Part shown: piece after piece, positions 46,991-55,357 of the stretch
Layout: each line of letters begins with the position of its first letter
Numbering within the stretch: the stretch's first letter is position 1
From: Candidatus Babelota bacterium
GTDB taxonomy: Bacteria > Babelota > Babeliae > Babelales > Babelaceae
Assembly (NCBI GenBank): GCA_013288045.1
Contig: JABDCP010000001.1
Span: 53,710-117,709 of the forward strand
Direction of reading: 5' to 3'
DNA length: 64,000 nt
Made by a program: the position numbers and the translations under genes
The notes under the pieces: model-generated
Database searches by the model: none
What the model was told of the DNA's origin: nothing
What the model saw: the letters and a program-made list of their open reading frames with translations, nothing else

Positions 46991-47703
46991 TGAAGAAGCT
47001 TCTGATTGCTAACTGGAAAATGCAATTAAGCCATGAGGAAGCCTGTACCTGGCTTGAGAAAGAGCTTCCATCAGTACACGAAACTCTTTCGTTTACCGAG
47101 CATGAGCTTGTTATCTGTCCATCCTTTACAGAACTTCCCTATGCCACCTCACTGTTTGAGCATCTTGTATGGGGTGCACAGGATTGTGGAGCCGAAGAAA
47201 AAGGGGCTTACACGGGTGATGTATCAGTCCTTTCTTTAAAAGACTTGGAGGTACGTTACACACTGATAGGCCATAGCGAGCGGCGTCGGTATCATGGAGA
47301 AACAAACGAGTTAGTGAGAAAGAAGGCTACTCTGCTTCTTAAGCATCATATACATCCCGTGCTCTGTATAGGTGAAGCAGCTGACCAGATACCCATTCGC
47401 AGATCTATCTTACAAGAACAACTAGAATCGGTACTCCCGGCATTTACCTCCGATGATTTGTGCATCATCGCCTACGAGCCGGTATGGTCGATAGGATCAG
47501 GCAAAGTTCCTTCACAAGAGGATCTACGTATCATCCTTGAGCTCATACGAGAGCTCCTTGGTGATCACAAGCATCTTATTCTCTATGGGGGCAGCGTACA
47601 GGAAGCTCAAGCAAAGCTCTTTAGCCCCTTTGTAGACGGCTTTTTACTCGGAACATCTAGCCTCAAGAGCGAAGAACTTAAAAAAATAATTCTTTCATGC
47701 TAG
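46990..47703 (+). CDS. tpiA: Triosephosphate isomerase
   Basis: This enzyme interconverts dihydroxyacetone phosphate and glyceraldehyde-3-phosphate in glycolysis. The 237-residue protein carries ANWKM (Lys), GHSERR (His), AYEPVWSIGSGK (catalytic Glu) and YGGSV. Start and clpB stop share one base (TAATG), so it is co-translated with clpB. Its presence shows that at least part of glycolysis is kept. Confidence 0.95.
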   Translation: MKKLLIANWKMQLSHEEACTWLEKELPSVHETLSFTEHELVICPSFTELPYATSLFEHLVWGAQDCGAEEKGAYTGDVSVLSLKDLEVRYTLIGHSERRRYHGETNELVRKKATLLLKHHIHPVLCIGEAADQIPIRRSILQEQLESVLPAFTSDDLCIIAYEPVWSIGSGKVPSQEDLRIILELIRELLGDHKHLILYGGSVQEAQAKLFSPFVDGFLLGTSSLKSEELKKIILSC

Positions 47704-47753
47704 ACTAGGACTCAGCATATGATTCTTGAAAAAAATTTGATAAGGAGCTGACC

Positions 47754-48125
47754 ATGTTTTTGTATAACCTACTCATCTTTGCCTTTGTTCTGTTGTGTGC
47801 TTTCATGATTCTTCTCATCCTTATGCAAAAAGGTAAAAGTAGCCTTGGTTTTGGCAGCATGGGTGGCGGCACTCAATTACTCTTTGGCGGCTCTGGAGGC
47901 CAGGACCTTTTTCAAAAAGTTACCTGGGCTTTAGGAGCTCTCTTTATTGGCGGCTCTCTCCTACTGGCTGTTATAAAGCGTCCTACTTCTTCAAAAGTTA
48001 TAGGAAGTATTGCACGCCAGCAGGCCCAAACACCTCCTTCACCTATGGCAGAATCTATACCTGCGGCACCTGCAACAGCTGAAGTCCCTGCGGAGACACA
48101 ATCTGCAGAACCGGCACAGGCATAA
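47754..48125 (+). CDS. secG: Preprotein translocase subunit SecG
   Basis: SecG helps SecYEG push proteins across the inner membrane. The 123-residue protein has two membrane segments and the family pattern LLILMQKGKSSLGFGSMGGGTQLLFGGSGG. A Pro/Ala-rich tail of about 35 residues is added. AAGGAG lies six bases upstream. It follows tpiA, a known gene order in many bacteria. Confidence 0.92.
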   Translation: MFLYNLLIFAFVLLCAFMILLILMQKGKSSLGFGSMGGGTQLLFGGSGGQDLFQKVTWALGALFIGGSLLLAVIKRPTSSKVIGSIARQQAQTPPSPMAESIPAAPATAEVPAETQSAEPAQA

Positions 48126-48149
48126 GTGTAGCTCAAACCTCTAAAGCTC

Positions 48150-48929
48150 GTGTATATCATCGATAGTATCGGATCTACGTTTATCCATTTCTTTACAGAA
48201 ATAGGTGCTTGGTCGTTCTTCTTTATGAGAACGGTAAAATCTGTATTTACCAAGGGCCTGCGTGTAAAAGAGCTTGCCCTTCAAATGAAGCGCATTGGGG
48301 TAGACTCATCATCGGTTATAGTACTGAGCACCCTCTCATCTGGATTTGCGTTAGCGCTCCAATCCTATGCAGGACTGAGCCGTATTGGCGGCCAAGAGAT
48401 GCTCGGCGTCATTGTAGCCTGGGGTATGACCAGAGAGCTTGGACCAGTACTCACCGCAATCATGGTTTGCGGAAGATCGGGATCGGCAATAGCTGCAGAG
48501 CTGGGAACCATGCAAATCACTGAACAGGTTGACGCTCTACGAACCCTTTGCATAAGCCCCTTTCATTATTTAATTGTTCCTCGCATACTGGCAGGAACTC
48601 TTATCATGCCGTTCCTTACCCTCTTTGGTATGTTTTTTGGTATCCTTGGCGGCTATCTCTTTGCACTTATTACGCTCACCAGCAGTCCAGAAATCTATCT
48701 GGTGAATATTAGAAACTTTTTGACCCTTGGAGATATCGTAGGGGGGCTCATAAAATCATGCGCTTTTGGATATATTATTGCGTTTGTTGGCTGTTATAAA
48801 GGATTTCAAACAACTGGTGGAGCCCGTGGAGTCGGCCTTTCGACCACACAAGCTGTGGTTGTTGGCTGCATTGCCATCTTAATTGCAAACTATTTCCTCA
48901 GCGTCTATCTCTGGAAAGCTGGCCTATGA
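48150..48929 (+). CDS. mlaE: MlaE-type ABC transporter permease
   Basis: The permease moves phospholipids between the two membranes. It starts with GTG at 48150 and is 259 residues long with about five membrane segments. The MlaE family pattern is clear: SFALALQ-like stretch (SSGFALALQSYAG), GMTRELGPVLTAIMVCGRSGSAIAAELGTMQITEQVDAL. It overlaps the ATPase gene by four bases. No MlaD-type gene follows, so that partner must lie elsewhere. Confidence 0.9.
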   Translation: MYIIDSIGSTFIHFFTEIGAWSFFFMRTVKSVFTKGLRVKELALQMKRIGVDSSSVIVLSTLSSGFALALQSYAGLSRIGGQEMLGVIVAWGMTRELGPVLTAIMVCGRSGSAIAAELGTMQITEQVDALRTLCISPFHYLIVPRILAGTLIMPFLTLFGMFFGILGGYLFALITLTSSPEIYLVNIRNFLTLGDIVGGLIKSCAFGYIIAFVGCYKGFQTTGGARGVGLSTTQAVVVGCIAILIANYFLSVYLWKAGL

Positions 48930-49669
48930 TTACTATCAAACATCTCACCAAAGAGTTCAATGGGCGTAAGGTTCTTGATAATTTGAATCTTGAGCTGCCT
49001 GATGGTAAAATGACCGTCATCATAGGAAGATCTGGTGAAGGAAAATCGGTTCTTCTCAAATCGATTATCGGACTTTTATATCCCACTTCAGGCTCTATCA
49101 GTATCGACAACAAGGAGGTAACTCGACTGAGTGAACGAGAGCGAGAAACCTTTTATAAGACCTGTGGCTATGTATTTCAATTTGCTGCTCTTCTTGATTC
49201 ACTTACCGTCTTTGAAAATGTCGGCCTTTCCCTGCTTGAGCATGGTCTCAAAGAAGAAGAGGTACGCCCTCTTGTCATAGAAAAACTCGCCCTTGTTGAA
49301 TTACACAGCGATATCATGGACCGCTATCCTTCGGATCTTTCTGGAGGAATGCGTAAACGGGTCGGTATCGCTCGCACACTCATTAGCCACCCGTCGATCA
49401 TTCTCTATGACGAACCAACCACAGGACTTGATCCTATCACTTCACGCGTGGTACATGAACTTATGAGAGATATGCAAAAAAGGCTTAAGGTAACTTCTGT
49501 TATCATTAGCCATGATCTTGAAGTATTTAAGTATGTTGATTATGTTGCTCTTCTCTATGAAGGGAATATTAAGTATTTCGGTGAAGCATCCACTATTTGG
49601 GAATCAGATAATCCCTATATCTATCAATTTATCAGAGGGCTCACTACGGGGCCAATTCAGCAGAACTAA
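48926..49669 (+). CDS. mlaF: MlaF-type ABC transporter ATPase
   Basis: A 247-residue ABC ATPase with Walker A GRSGEGKSV (a variant with Glu), FQFAALLDSLTVFENV, signature LSGGMRKRVGIARTL, Walker B IILYDEPTTGLDPITS and H-loop VIISHD. These are typical of MlaF, which powers phospholipid transport with MlaE. It overlaps mlaE by four bases and is the last gene of the run. Confidence 0.92.
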   Translation: MITIKHLTKEFNGRKVLDNLNLELPDGKMTVIIGRSGEGKSVLLKSIIGLLYPTSGSISIDNKEVTRLSERERETFYKTCGYVFQFAALLDSLTVFENVGLSLLEHGLKEEEVRPLVIEKLALVELHSDIMDRYPSDLSGGMRKRVGIARTLISHPSIILYDEPTTGLDPITSRVVHELMRDMQKRLKVTSVIISHDLEVFKYVDYVALLYEGNIKYFGEASTIWESDNPYIYQFIRGLTTGPIQQN

Positions 49670-49694
49670 GATCCACGTGACCTAGAGCTTGCTA

Positions 49695-50126
49695 TTAAAT
49701 TTGCTTAAGGATCTGCTTTTTAGGCATTTTATATGAAGGAGCACTAGAGGCTATTTTCATTTCGCTAAATTCAAGGATCTGGCGGGCATAGCCTATCGCC
49801 TGATCTGCGACGATTGTGTGAAGCATTGATAAGAAATGCTCGGGATATCTAGTTGTTGTTGATAATGGATTAAGTGCACCGGCACGTATCCTAATAGTTT
49901 CAAACTCTGAATCAAACAGTGAGCAAGCATCTACCAATTTAATAAGATCATGTGTCCTTGGTATTGGAACATTTTGCGCAAACAAGTAAGCTTTTAAAGC
50001 CTTTTCAGCAGATTGTTGTGCACAATATAACACTGAGGCAATACTTACATCACCCGAGACCAAGGGCACTTGAGCTGCCTTCAAGTCATTTTGTGCATAG
50101 GCTAACCAAAGGTTAAGCTTTTGCAT
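49695..50126 (-). CDS. HEPN-domain protein (MNT-associated)
   Basis: A 143-residue helical protein. ASVLYCAQQSAEKALKAYLFAQNVPIPRTHDLIKLV is the standard pattern of HEPN proteins paired with minimal nucleotidyltransferases. HEPN proteins are often RNases and toxins. The usual R-x4-6-H RNase motif is not obvious, so activity is uncertain. It overlaps the MNT gene by 14 bases. Confidence 0.85.
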   Translation of the reverse strand: MQKLNLWLAYAQNDLKAAQVPLVSGDVSIASVLYCAQQSAEKALKAYLFAQNVPIPRTHDLIKLVDACSLFDSEFETIRIRAGALNPLSTTTRYPEHFLSMLHTIVADQAIGYARQILEFSEMKIASSAPSYKMPKKQILKQI

Positions 50127-50433
50127 AAATCTTAATCCCTTTTTGCTTGATCTTATAACAGAAGTTCAATTTATCGCTTGAAAATTCCTCAAATTCTTCT
50201 TTGCTATATAGGAGCAAGTCTTTTGCAATATTTAACCGCGAAAGTGCCATATGACCATCCACGAGCATTTTGTAATGTGTGTCAGTAAGTGTATCGACTA
50301 CAACGAGAAGATCGAGATCACTTTCATCATCTGGCATACCCCATGCATACGATCCAAAAAGATAGATCTCACGAGGATTATACGTTGCTATGAGTCTATT
50401 CTTTACAACTTCAATCATTTCTTTATTAATCAT
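50113..50433 (-). CDS. Minimal nucleotidyltransferase (MNT antitoxin type)
   Basis: A 106-residue protein with EIYLFGSYAWGMPDDESDLDLLVVV, the GS-x-G and D-x-D motifs of the MNT (MntA-like) family. Paired with HEPN genes, these enzymes act as antitoxins; some add AMP to the HEPN partner. Both catalytic Asp are kept. It is the first gene of the minus-strand pair. Confidence 0.87.
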   Translation of the reverse strand: MINKEMIEVVKNRLIATYNPREIYLFGSYAWGMPDDESDLDLLVVVDTLTDTHYKMLVDGHMALSRLNIAKDLLLYSKEEFEEFSSDKLNFCYKIKQKGIKIYAKA

Positions 50434-50727
50434 GGCATCCTTCCATTAAGATAAACAAGTATAGGTCCCATGGCAGCTAATATACCATGAATACATTTCT
50501 TTTTCAAAACTTTGCTTCGAGTTAGCATGAGTATTTTCTGATGCTCTCACAGTTCCTTCCCGAACAAGCTGGGAAAAAAAGAGCTTTAATTAAATCGTAG
50601 CATCCGAACTAAGGTTGTAAGCATTAAGCTCACCATGATATACTCTTGCCGATAAGCACCGGTATGTAGGAGACTTAAAACATTCCTTCATAGCGCGATA
50701 AGTACTAGCCTGAGGAAATTGGGTGCA

Positions 50728-51078
50728 ATGATGACAAATACAACAGAGCGCTTAATCGAAGTTGCAAAAACTAAGCTCATTGAGACATATAATCCCCTCG
50801 AGATTTATCTCTTTGGCTCATATGCATGGGGAGCCCCTACCGAGGATAGTGATCTCGATATATTAGTCATTGTTAACGAACTTGTTAAGGATCGGAATCG
50901 ACTACTTTTTGAAGGATACCTGGCACTTTTTAATTTAGGAATCGCCAAAGATCTTTTGTTGTACACGAAAGAAGAGTTTGAAGAGCAAGCAACAAATATG
51001 TTTTCAGTCTGTTTTAAGGTAAAGCGTGACGGAAAGCAAACTTACACAAAAGCATACGTTATAGCTTCACCGCTTTAA
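50728..51078 (+). CDS. Orphan minimal nucleotidyltransferase, paralogue
   Basis: A 116-residue protein very close to the MNT at 50113-50433 (EIYLFGSYAWGAPTEDSDLDILVIV; LGIAKDLLLYTKEEFEE versus LNIAKDLLLYSKEEFEE). It lies divergently, about 295 bases away. No HEPN gene follows it. I start at ATG 50728 with TGAGGA upstream; ATG 50731 is possible. The catalytic motifs are intact. It could protect against the same HEPN toxin or be what is left of a second module. Confidence 0.82.
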   Translation: MMTNTTERLIEVAKTKLIETYNPLEIYLFGSYAWGAPTEDSDLDILVIVNELVKDRNRLLFEGYLALFNLGIAKDLLLYTKEEFEEQATNMFSVCFKVKRDGKQTYTKAYVIASPL

Positions 51079-51249
51079 ACTTGATTTAGATTCTCAAATA
51101 CTAACTTTAGACTTCTAATCCCTTGCCACTCGTTTGTGACTAACAAATCTTATTCTAAATATTGCTATTAACAAAAGTTATTATAATCTTGGAGGTGGCC
51201 AATGAAGGTCATAGTGAAATAAAATAACTATATGTAATAGGAACCCCTC

Positions 51250-52614
51250 ATGAAAAAACAAATTTTAGCGATCAGCTTTCTCATATGCTTACACTATGGT
51301 CAAGGAGAAGCATGCCAAAGTACTTTGGTGGAAGATCAGCCAAATATGTGTTACGCAACGGTGCAAGGACTTCCAGTTAGCTTCTATGATACGGGCATAT
51401 GGGGCTATATGCCTCTGCAGGCCGAGAAAACCTTTCGCGACACTATGCCAGTTCTGTTGGATTATCTAGATCAAATCACTAGCTTTGCAAACATAAGTCG
51501 AAGCATCCGAGAATCCATCGAGACATCTGAGGGATCTCCAGAAGACCGCTATCTTACAGCACTCATGCTTTCTCATGTGGATTTTCATCAGCTCATTACT
51601 CAGTTCATGGGTCAATTAAGCAACCTTGGTATGAGCTTAGAAGCAAATAAGAATCGGTTAGCGCTCACAAAAAATTCTCCTGACGCTGTGGAGCGCGCAC
51701 TCGCAGAGCTTTCATTAGAGCCCTTTGAAAAAATACTTCTACAAGCACAACAAAGTTTTGCAACAAACCCTGCAGCATATTTTATAGGGCATCCAAAAAG
51801 TATACCTACTCGTTTAGGATCCTGCGATGAATGGATTCAGCAACTCAATGGCCTCGCAAAAATGTTCGATCTTTGCAATGCATGCGAGAGTAAACTGAGA
51901 GCAATATTTGCGGAGTATATAGCTAAAAAAACTCGTCTAGATGTTTTGAATAATGTACTCTACCATACAGAAGTAATGTTGCATCGTGCACCGTTGGGGC
52001 GAGCTGAAAACCGTAAGAAGGATTACGATACTATCGTTAATTCCGCGGAGGCCGAGCATGGTGACAACCTTTATTTCATAATGGCTCATCAGTTTTCTTT
52101 CAATGCCCAGACACCCCAAGCACAAGCATTGTTGCCTAGGATTTATGAGGCCTCCGCAAACTCTTCAGTAAATACCCTTTCCAGATATGCAGGGAATGCT
52201 ATAGCCACCACCATTAAATCACTACGTGATGAGCAGAATGTCTGCGAAGAGAGCCTCGATAAATACAGGTTAATGATGCAATCTGAAGTTCCAGTGATTA
52301 TGCACAAACTGGAACAAATAAGATTAGCAGCTAGTAGCATTCAACGGAAAATTCCTGATCTCGCCCATACTATTATTGCGTTTCAGGAAAGCATGCATTA
52401 TTTCTCGCAAGCATCTCCTTTAGAAGCGTTTAGGGCTATTGTGGAGGCAGCAAAGGAAATTATTACTGGCGCAAGATTTGTGTTGAAGCCAGGTAGCATT
52501 GAGGAGTGCACAACCTATAAGGCTGATTATGAACACTTTGCACTTATTGCAGAACGTACACAATTACTTATTAAAGGCTTGCAGGCCCAGTGGCAGGCTG
52601 CCGTTACAAAATAG
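51250..52614 (+). CDS. Exported helical protein of unknown function (454 aa)
   Basis: It has a signal peptide (MKKQILAISFLICLHYGQGEA, cut near Cys22 or just before) and a long helical body, including coiled-coil-like stretches (about 180-320). The Cys are few and spread. No family is recognised. It lies alone between the MNT module and a hairpin. A host-facing secreted factor would fit, but there is no direct sign. A TATAAT hexamer at 51182-51187 may be its -10. Confidence 0.7.
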   Translation: MKKQILAISFLICLHYGQGEACQSTLVEDQPNMCYATVQGLPVSFYDTGIWGYMPLQAEKTFRDTMPVLLDYLDQITSFANISRSIRESIETSEGSPEDRYLTALMLSHVDFHQLITQFMGQLSNLGMSLEANKNRLALTKNSPDAVERALAELSLEPFEKILLQAQQSFATNPAAYFIGHPKSIPTRLGSCDEWIQQLNGLAKMFDLCNACESKLRAIFAEYIAKKTRLDVLNNVLYHTEVMLHRAPLGRAENRKKDYDTIVNSAEAEHGDNLYFIMAHQFSFNAQTPQAQALLPRIYEASANSSVNTLSRYAGNAIATTIKSLRDEQNVCEESLDKYRLMMQSEVPVIMHKLEQIRLAASSIQRKIPDLAHTIIAFQESMHYFSQASPLEAFRAIVEAAKEIITGARFVLKPGSIEECTTYKADYEHFALIAERTQLLIKGLQAQWQAAVTK

Positions 52615-52720
52615 TCCTTCACTATACGCAAAACTTTCTGAGTATCGGAAGCTTTTGGTTTTTTAAAGGCTTTAGAACATAGTATTCTATTATATGATTT
52701 CTCAAAATGATTCTTAATCT

Positions 52721-52756
52721 CACAATCCCGCAAGGTAAATTACTTGCGGGATTGTG
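52721..52756. repeat. Strong 14-bp hairpin
   Basis: A perfect 14-bp stem (52721-52734 with 52743-52756) and an eight-base loop. No T run follows on either strand, so it is not a standard terminator. It may still end or protect the transcript of the upstream gene. Confidence 0.6.
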
Positions 52757-52957
52757 ACATCTAAATGTGACGAAATAGTTAAGATAGGTAAGGTGCGATA
52801 AGAATACCCTAACTACTCAAGCCAACTACGGCCGGAGACACTTTAATATGTTTAGTCTCTATCCAAGGTTAGCAAAACAAAAAAGTTTACTTTCAAAACA
52901 ATCGCTCACATTCCCACCTCTTGTAATTATTCATAGGTAGAACAGCTTTAGAATCTA

Positions 52958-52966
52958 TGGTATACT
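52958..52966 (+). promoter_or_regulatory. Extended -10 promoter of the MoxR gene
   Basis: TGGTATACT (TGnTATACT) about 45 bases before the start codon. No clear -35 is seen, as is usual with the extended -10 type. Confidence 0.5.
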
Positions 52967-53009
52967 GCCACCATAGACTATATACCCAGGCTATCATGAG
53001 AGACAAACT

Positions 53010-53975
53010 ATGACAGATACTACCATTACTGAGCAAAGTGCTGCGTTTCAGAAACTTACCGATGAAGTTGGAAAAGTTATCATCGGACAACATGACACCA
53101 TTCATTACATGCTTCTTGGTATCTTGTGTGATGGACACATCTTGCTCGAAGGGGTACCAGGAGTCGCAAAAACAACGATGATTAAAGCACTTACTAAAGC
53201 CATGGGACTTTCTTTTAAGCGTATTCAATTTACCCCTGACTTACTTCCTTCTGATCTTATTGGAACACCAATCTACAATCAAAAGATTGCAGATTTTGAA
53301 ATCAAACAGGGACCTATTTTTGCTAACTTAATTCTTGCCGATGAAATAAATAGAGCCCCTGCAAAAGTACAAGCTGCGCTTCTTGAAGCGATGCAAGAAC
53401 ACCAGGTCACCATTGGCTCAACGACGTTTATGCTTGACCGTCCCTTTTTAGTGTTTGCTACACAGAACCCACTTGAGCAAGAAGGAACCTACCGATTGCC
53501 AGAAGCACAGGTAGATAGGTTTATGTTCAAGCTACTTATACACTATCCAAGTCCTCAAGATGAAAAAGAGATACTAAGAAGAGACCGTGATGTTGATGAA
53601 ATCAAACCGGTGCTTGATAAAGAAACACTCCTCGCCGCTCAAAAAACGGTTGACCAAATCTATTGCGATGAAAAAATTCTTGACTACATTGTGTCTCTTG
53701 CCTTTGCTACAAGAGCTCCACAAAATTATGGTCTAGAAGAGCTGAGAAAATATATACTGTATGGGGTATCCCCCCGAGCAACCCTGGCTCTACATAAAGC
53801 AAGTCGCGCGCACGCGTTCCTAAAAAAGAGAACGTTTGTAACCCCTGATGATGTTAAAGCAGTTGCACTGCCCATTTTAAGACATCGGATAGTACTTACG
53901 GTAGATGCCGAGGCTGAAAATATCACACCTGATATTCTTATTAAGAAAATCTTGCTTACCGTTCCGACACCATAA
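53010..53975 (+). CDS. MoxR-family AAA+ ATPase
   Basis: MoxR ATPases help assemble or activate other proteins, often with VWA-domain partners. The 321-residue protein has Walker A EGVPGVAKTTM (near 49), Walker B LILADEINRAPAKVQAALLEAMQE, sensor 1 FATQNPLEQEGTYRLPEAQVDRFMFK, all typical. No VWA or DUF58 gene is adjacent, so its partner is elsewhere or missing. It lies alone, about 160 bases before the secretion operon. Confidence 0.92.
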   Translation: MTDTTITEQSAAFQKLTDEVGKVIIGQHDTIHYMLLGILCDGHILLEGVPGVAKTTMIKALTKAMGLSFKRIQFTPDLLPSDLIGTPIYNQKIADFEIKQGPIFANLILADEINRAPAKVQAALLEAMQEHQVTIGSTTFMLDRPFLVFATQNPLEQEGTYRLPEAQVDRFMFKLLIHYPSPQDEKEILRRDRDVDEIKPVLDKETLLAAQKTVDQIYCDEKILDYIVSLAFATRAPQNYGLEELRKYILYGVSPRATLALHKASRAHAFLKKRTFVTPDDVKAVALPILRHRIVLTVDAEAENITPDILIKKILLTVPTP

Positions 53976-54051
53976 TTTTTTACGCCAAGGTCCATAAAAG
54001 TATCTCTTGATGCTTTTAAAGAAAATCTGAAAACGCTTACAAAACCTGTGG

Positions 54052-54084
54052 GTAAAGTTTACAAAAATATAACTTACAGTAAAC
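54052..54084. promoter_or_regulatory. Possible operator/promoter of the secretion operon
   Basis: An inverted pair GTTTAC (54057-54062) and GTAAAC (54079-54084), with GTAAAGTTTAC also palindromic at 54052-54062. TATGCT at 54085-54090 directly follows and could be a -10. Confidence 0.3.
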
Positions 54085-54139
54085 TATGCTAGAAAGAATG
54101 ATCGAATTCGGATAAGCAGGTTAGCAAGGACACCATTGT

Positions 54140-55357
54140 ATGAAAAGCCCTCTGTGGATTATCACAAGTTTATTCGCGATAATCCTTGTGGCACTTTTTG
54201 CATTCATCCTCTATTCCATGAAATCACTTTTTGTAGCTCCAAAGGCCGCTAGTATCAAAGTTACCGCGATACCTGAAGTTGGCAAGAAAGAAGAAGCAGC
54301 ACCAAGAGATGTCAGTGTTATTTACGAAGAACACGATCTTTTTGGCACCTATCGTCCCGCTATTGTACCGATCAAATCCTTAGAAACACTTCCTGCTATT
54401 CCTACCCCACCAGCACGCATTCCGGTAAGGAGCAAACCTAAACAGGCTGTTCAGTTTTTGAAGCCATTGCCCCTCAAAATTTCCGGTATTATCGGATCAA
54501 ACAACGAAATGAAATCTCAGGTATCTTTTGTTAACACCAATACAGGAAAGACTGAGTCGTTCAAAGTGGGTGACAAAGTACTCGATGCCTACATCTTACG
54601 AATCTTACCGAAAAAAGTTCTTGTAGTGCGATCAAACGGACAGCAAGAAACGATATATGTTTACTCAAATGAGGCCAAAGAAGATACTGCCATCCTGCAA
54701 GATACAAGTTGGTCAGAAGTACTACAACAACAAAGTGAGCATAGTTTCCTGATAAATCCTACAGAGTTTAAGTCTCGCGTTAATTCCCTAGCAGACCTTA
54801 TTGAAATGCTCGACCTCACTACCGTATCCCGTGCTGGGAAGCCTGCTGGGGTACGAATAGGCAAGATGAAGAAAACCTCGATCGGCTTTGCAGGTGGCTT
54901 TGAGCCTGGAGATATTATTACCAAGATCCTTTCAACAGCTCCCGTTTCATCAGCTGAGCGCATGGCTCTCTTTAATGAGATAGCATCACTTGAACTCGGT
55001 GCCCAGATACCTGTTCAATATATGCGCCATAATACCCTCAATGTAAACACGTATACACTTTTTAATATTGCAGATCCAACAGCAAGGCTCGATACAGAAG
55101 ATGACGTTACGCAACGCAGAGCTCCGAGCACTTCGCAACCAGTCGCAGCTAAGAAACAGGTAGCTCAGAAAGACATACCAAAAAATGGGGGGCCTTCGGT
55201 TGCTCAAGTAGCTCCCGTACTACCACAAGCTCCAACTATGCCCGCTCGCAACGATATAAAAGATATTAAAAAGCGTGATCTTGATGCAATGAAACGGTAT
55301 GGGGGAAGACCTGAAAATATGCCTTCACCTTCCTTGTCAGCAGGAGGCAACTCATGA
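54140..55357 (+). CDS. gspC: Type II secretion protein GspC-like (HR and PDZ domains)
   Basis: A 405-residue protein: one membrane segment (about 5-30), the motif LFGTYRP, a beta-rich HR-like domain (PLKISGIIGSNNEMKSQVSFVNTNTGKTESFKVGDKVLDAYILRILPKKVLVVRSNGQQETIYV) and a PDZ-like domain (VRIGKMKKTSIGFAGGFEPGDIITKILSTAPVSSAERMALFNEIA). A Pro-rich tail follows. GspC links the inner-membrane platform with the secretin. It overlaps the secretin gene by four bases and leads the operon. Confidence 0.8.
   Translation: MKSPLWIITSLFAIILVALFAFILYSMKSLFVAPKAASIKVTAIPEVGKKEEAAPRDVSVIYEEHDLFGTYRPAIVPIKSLETLPAIPTPPARIPVRSKPKQAVQFLKPLPLKISGIIGSNNEMKSQVSFVNTNTGKTESFKVGDKVLDAYILRILPKKVLVVRSNGQQETIYVYSNEAKEDTAILQDTSWSEVLQQQSEHSFLINPTEFKSRVNSLADLIEMLDLTTVSRAGKPAGVRIGKMKKTSIGFAGGFEPGDIITKILSTAPVSSAERMALFNEIASLELGAQIPVQYMRHNTLNVNTYTLFNIADPTARLDTEDDVTQRRAPSTSQPVAAKKQVAQKDIPKNGGPSVAQVAPVLPQAPTMPARNDIKDIKKRDLDAMKRYGGRPENMPSPSLSAGGNS

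Larger units (their letters stand above)
52615..53009. other. Intergenic stretch with hairpin and promoter
   Basis: About 395 bases after the exported helical protein. Open frames on the minus strand overlap the neighbours and have no ribosome sites. It holds a strong hairpin and the promoter of the MoxR gene. Confidence 0.5.

Noticed and set aside
51202..51222. Six-codon leader peptide (MKVIVK) with strong GGAGG site before the exported helical protein
   Set aside because: The ribosome site is good, but the likely -10 (51182-51187) would start the transcript within the ribosome site, and there is no sign of attenuation.
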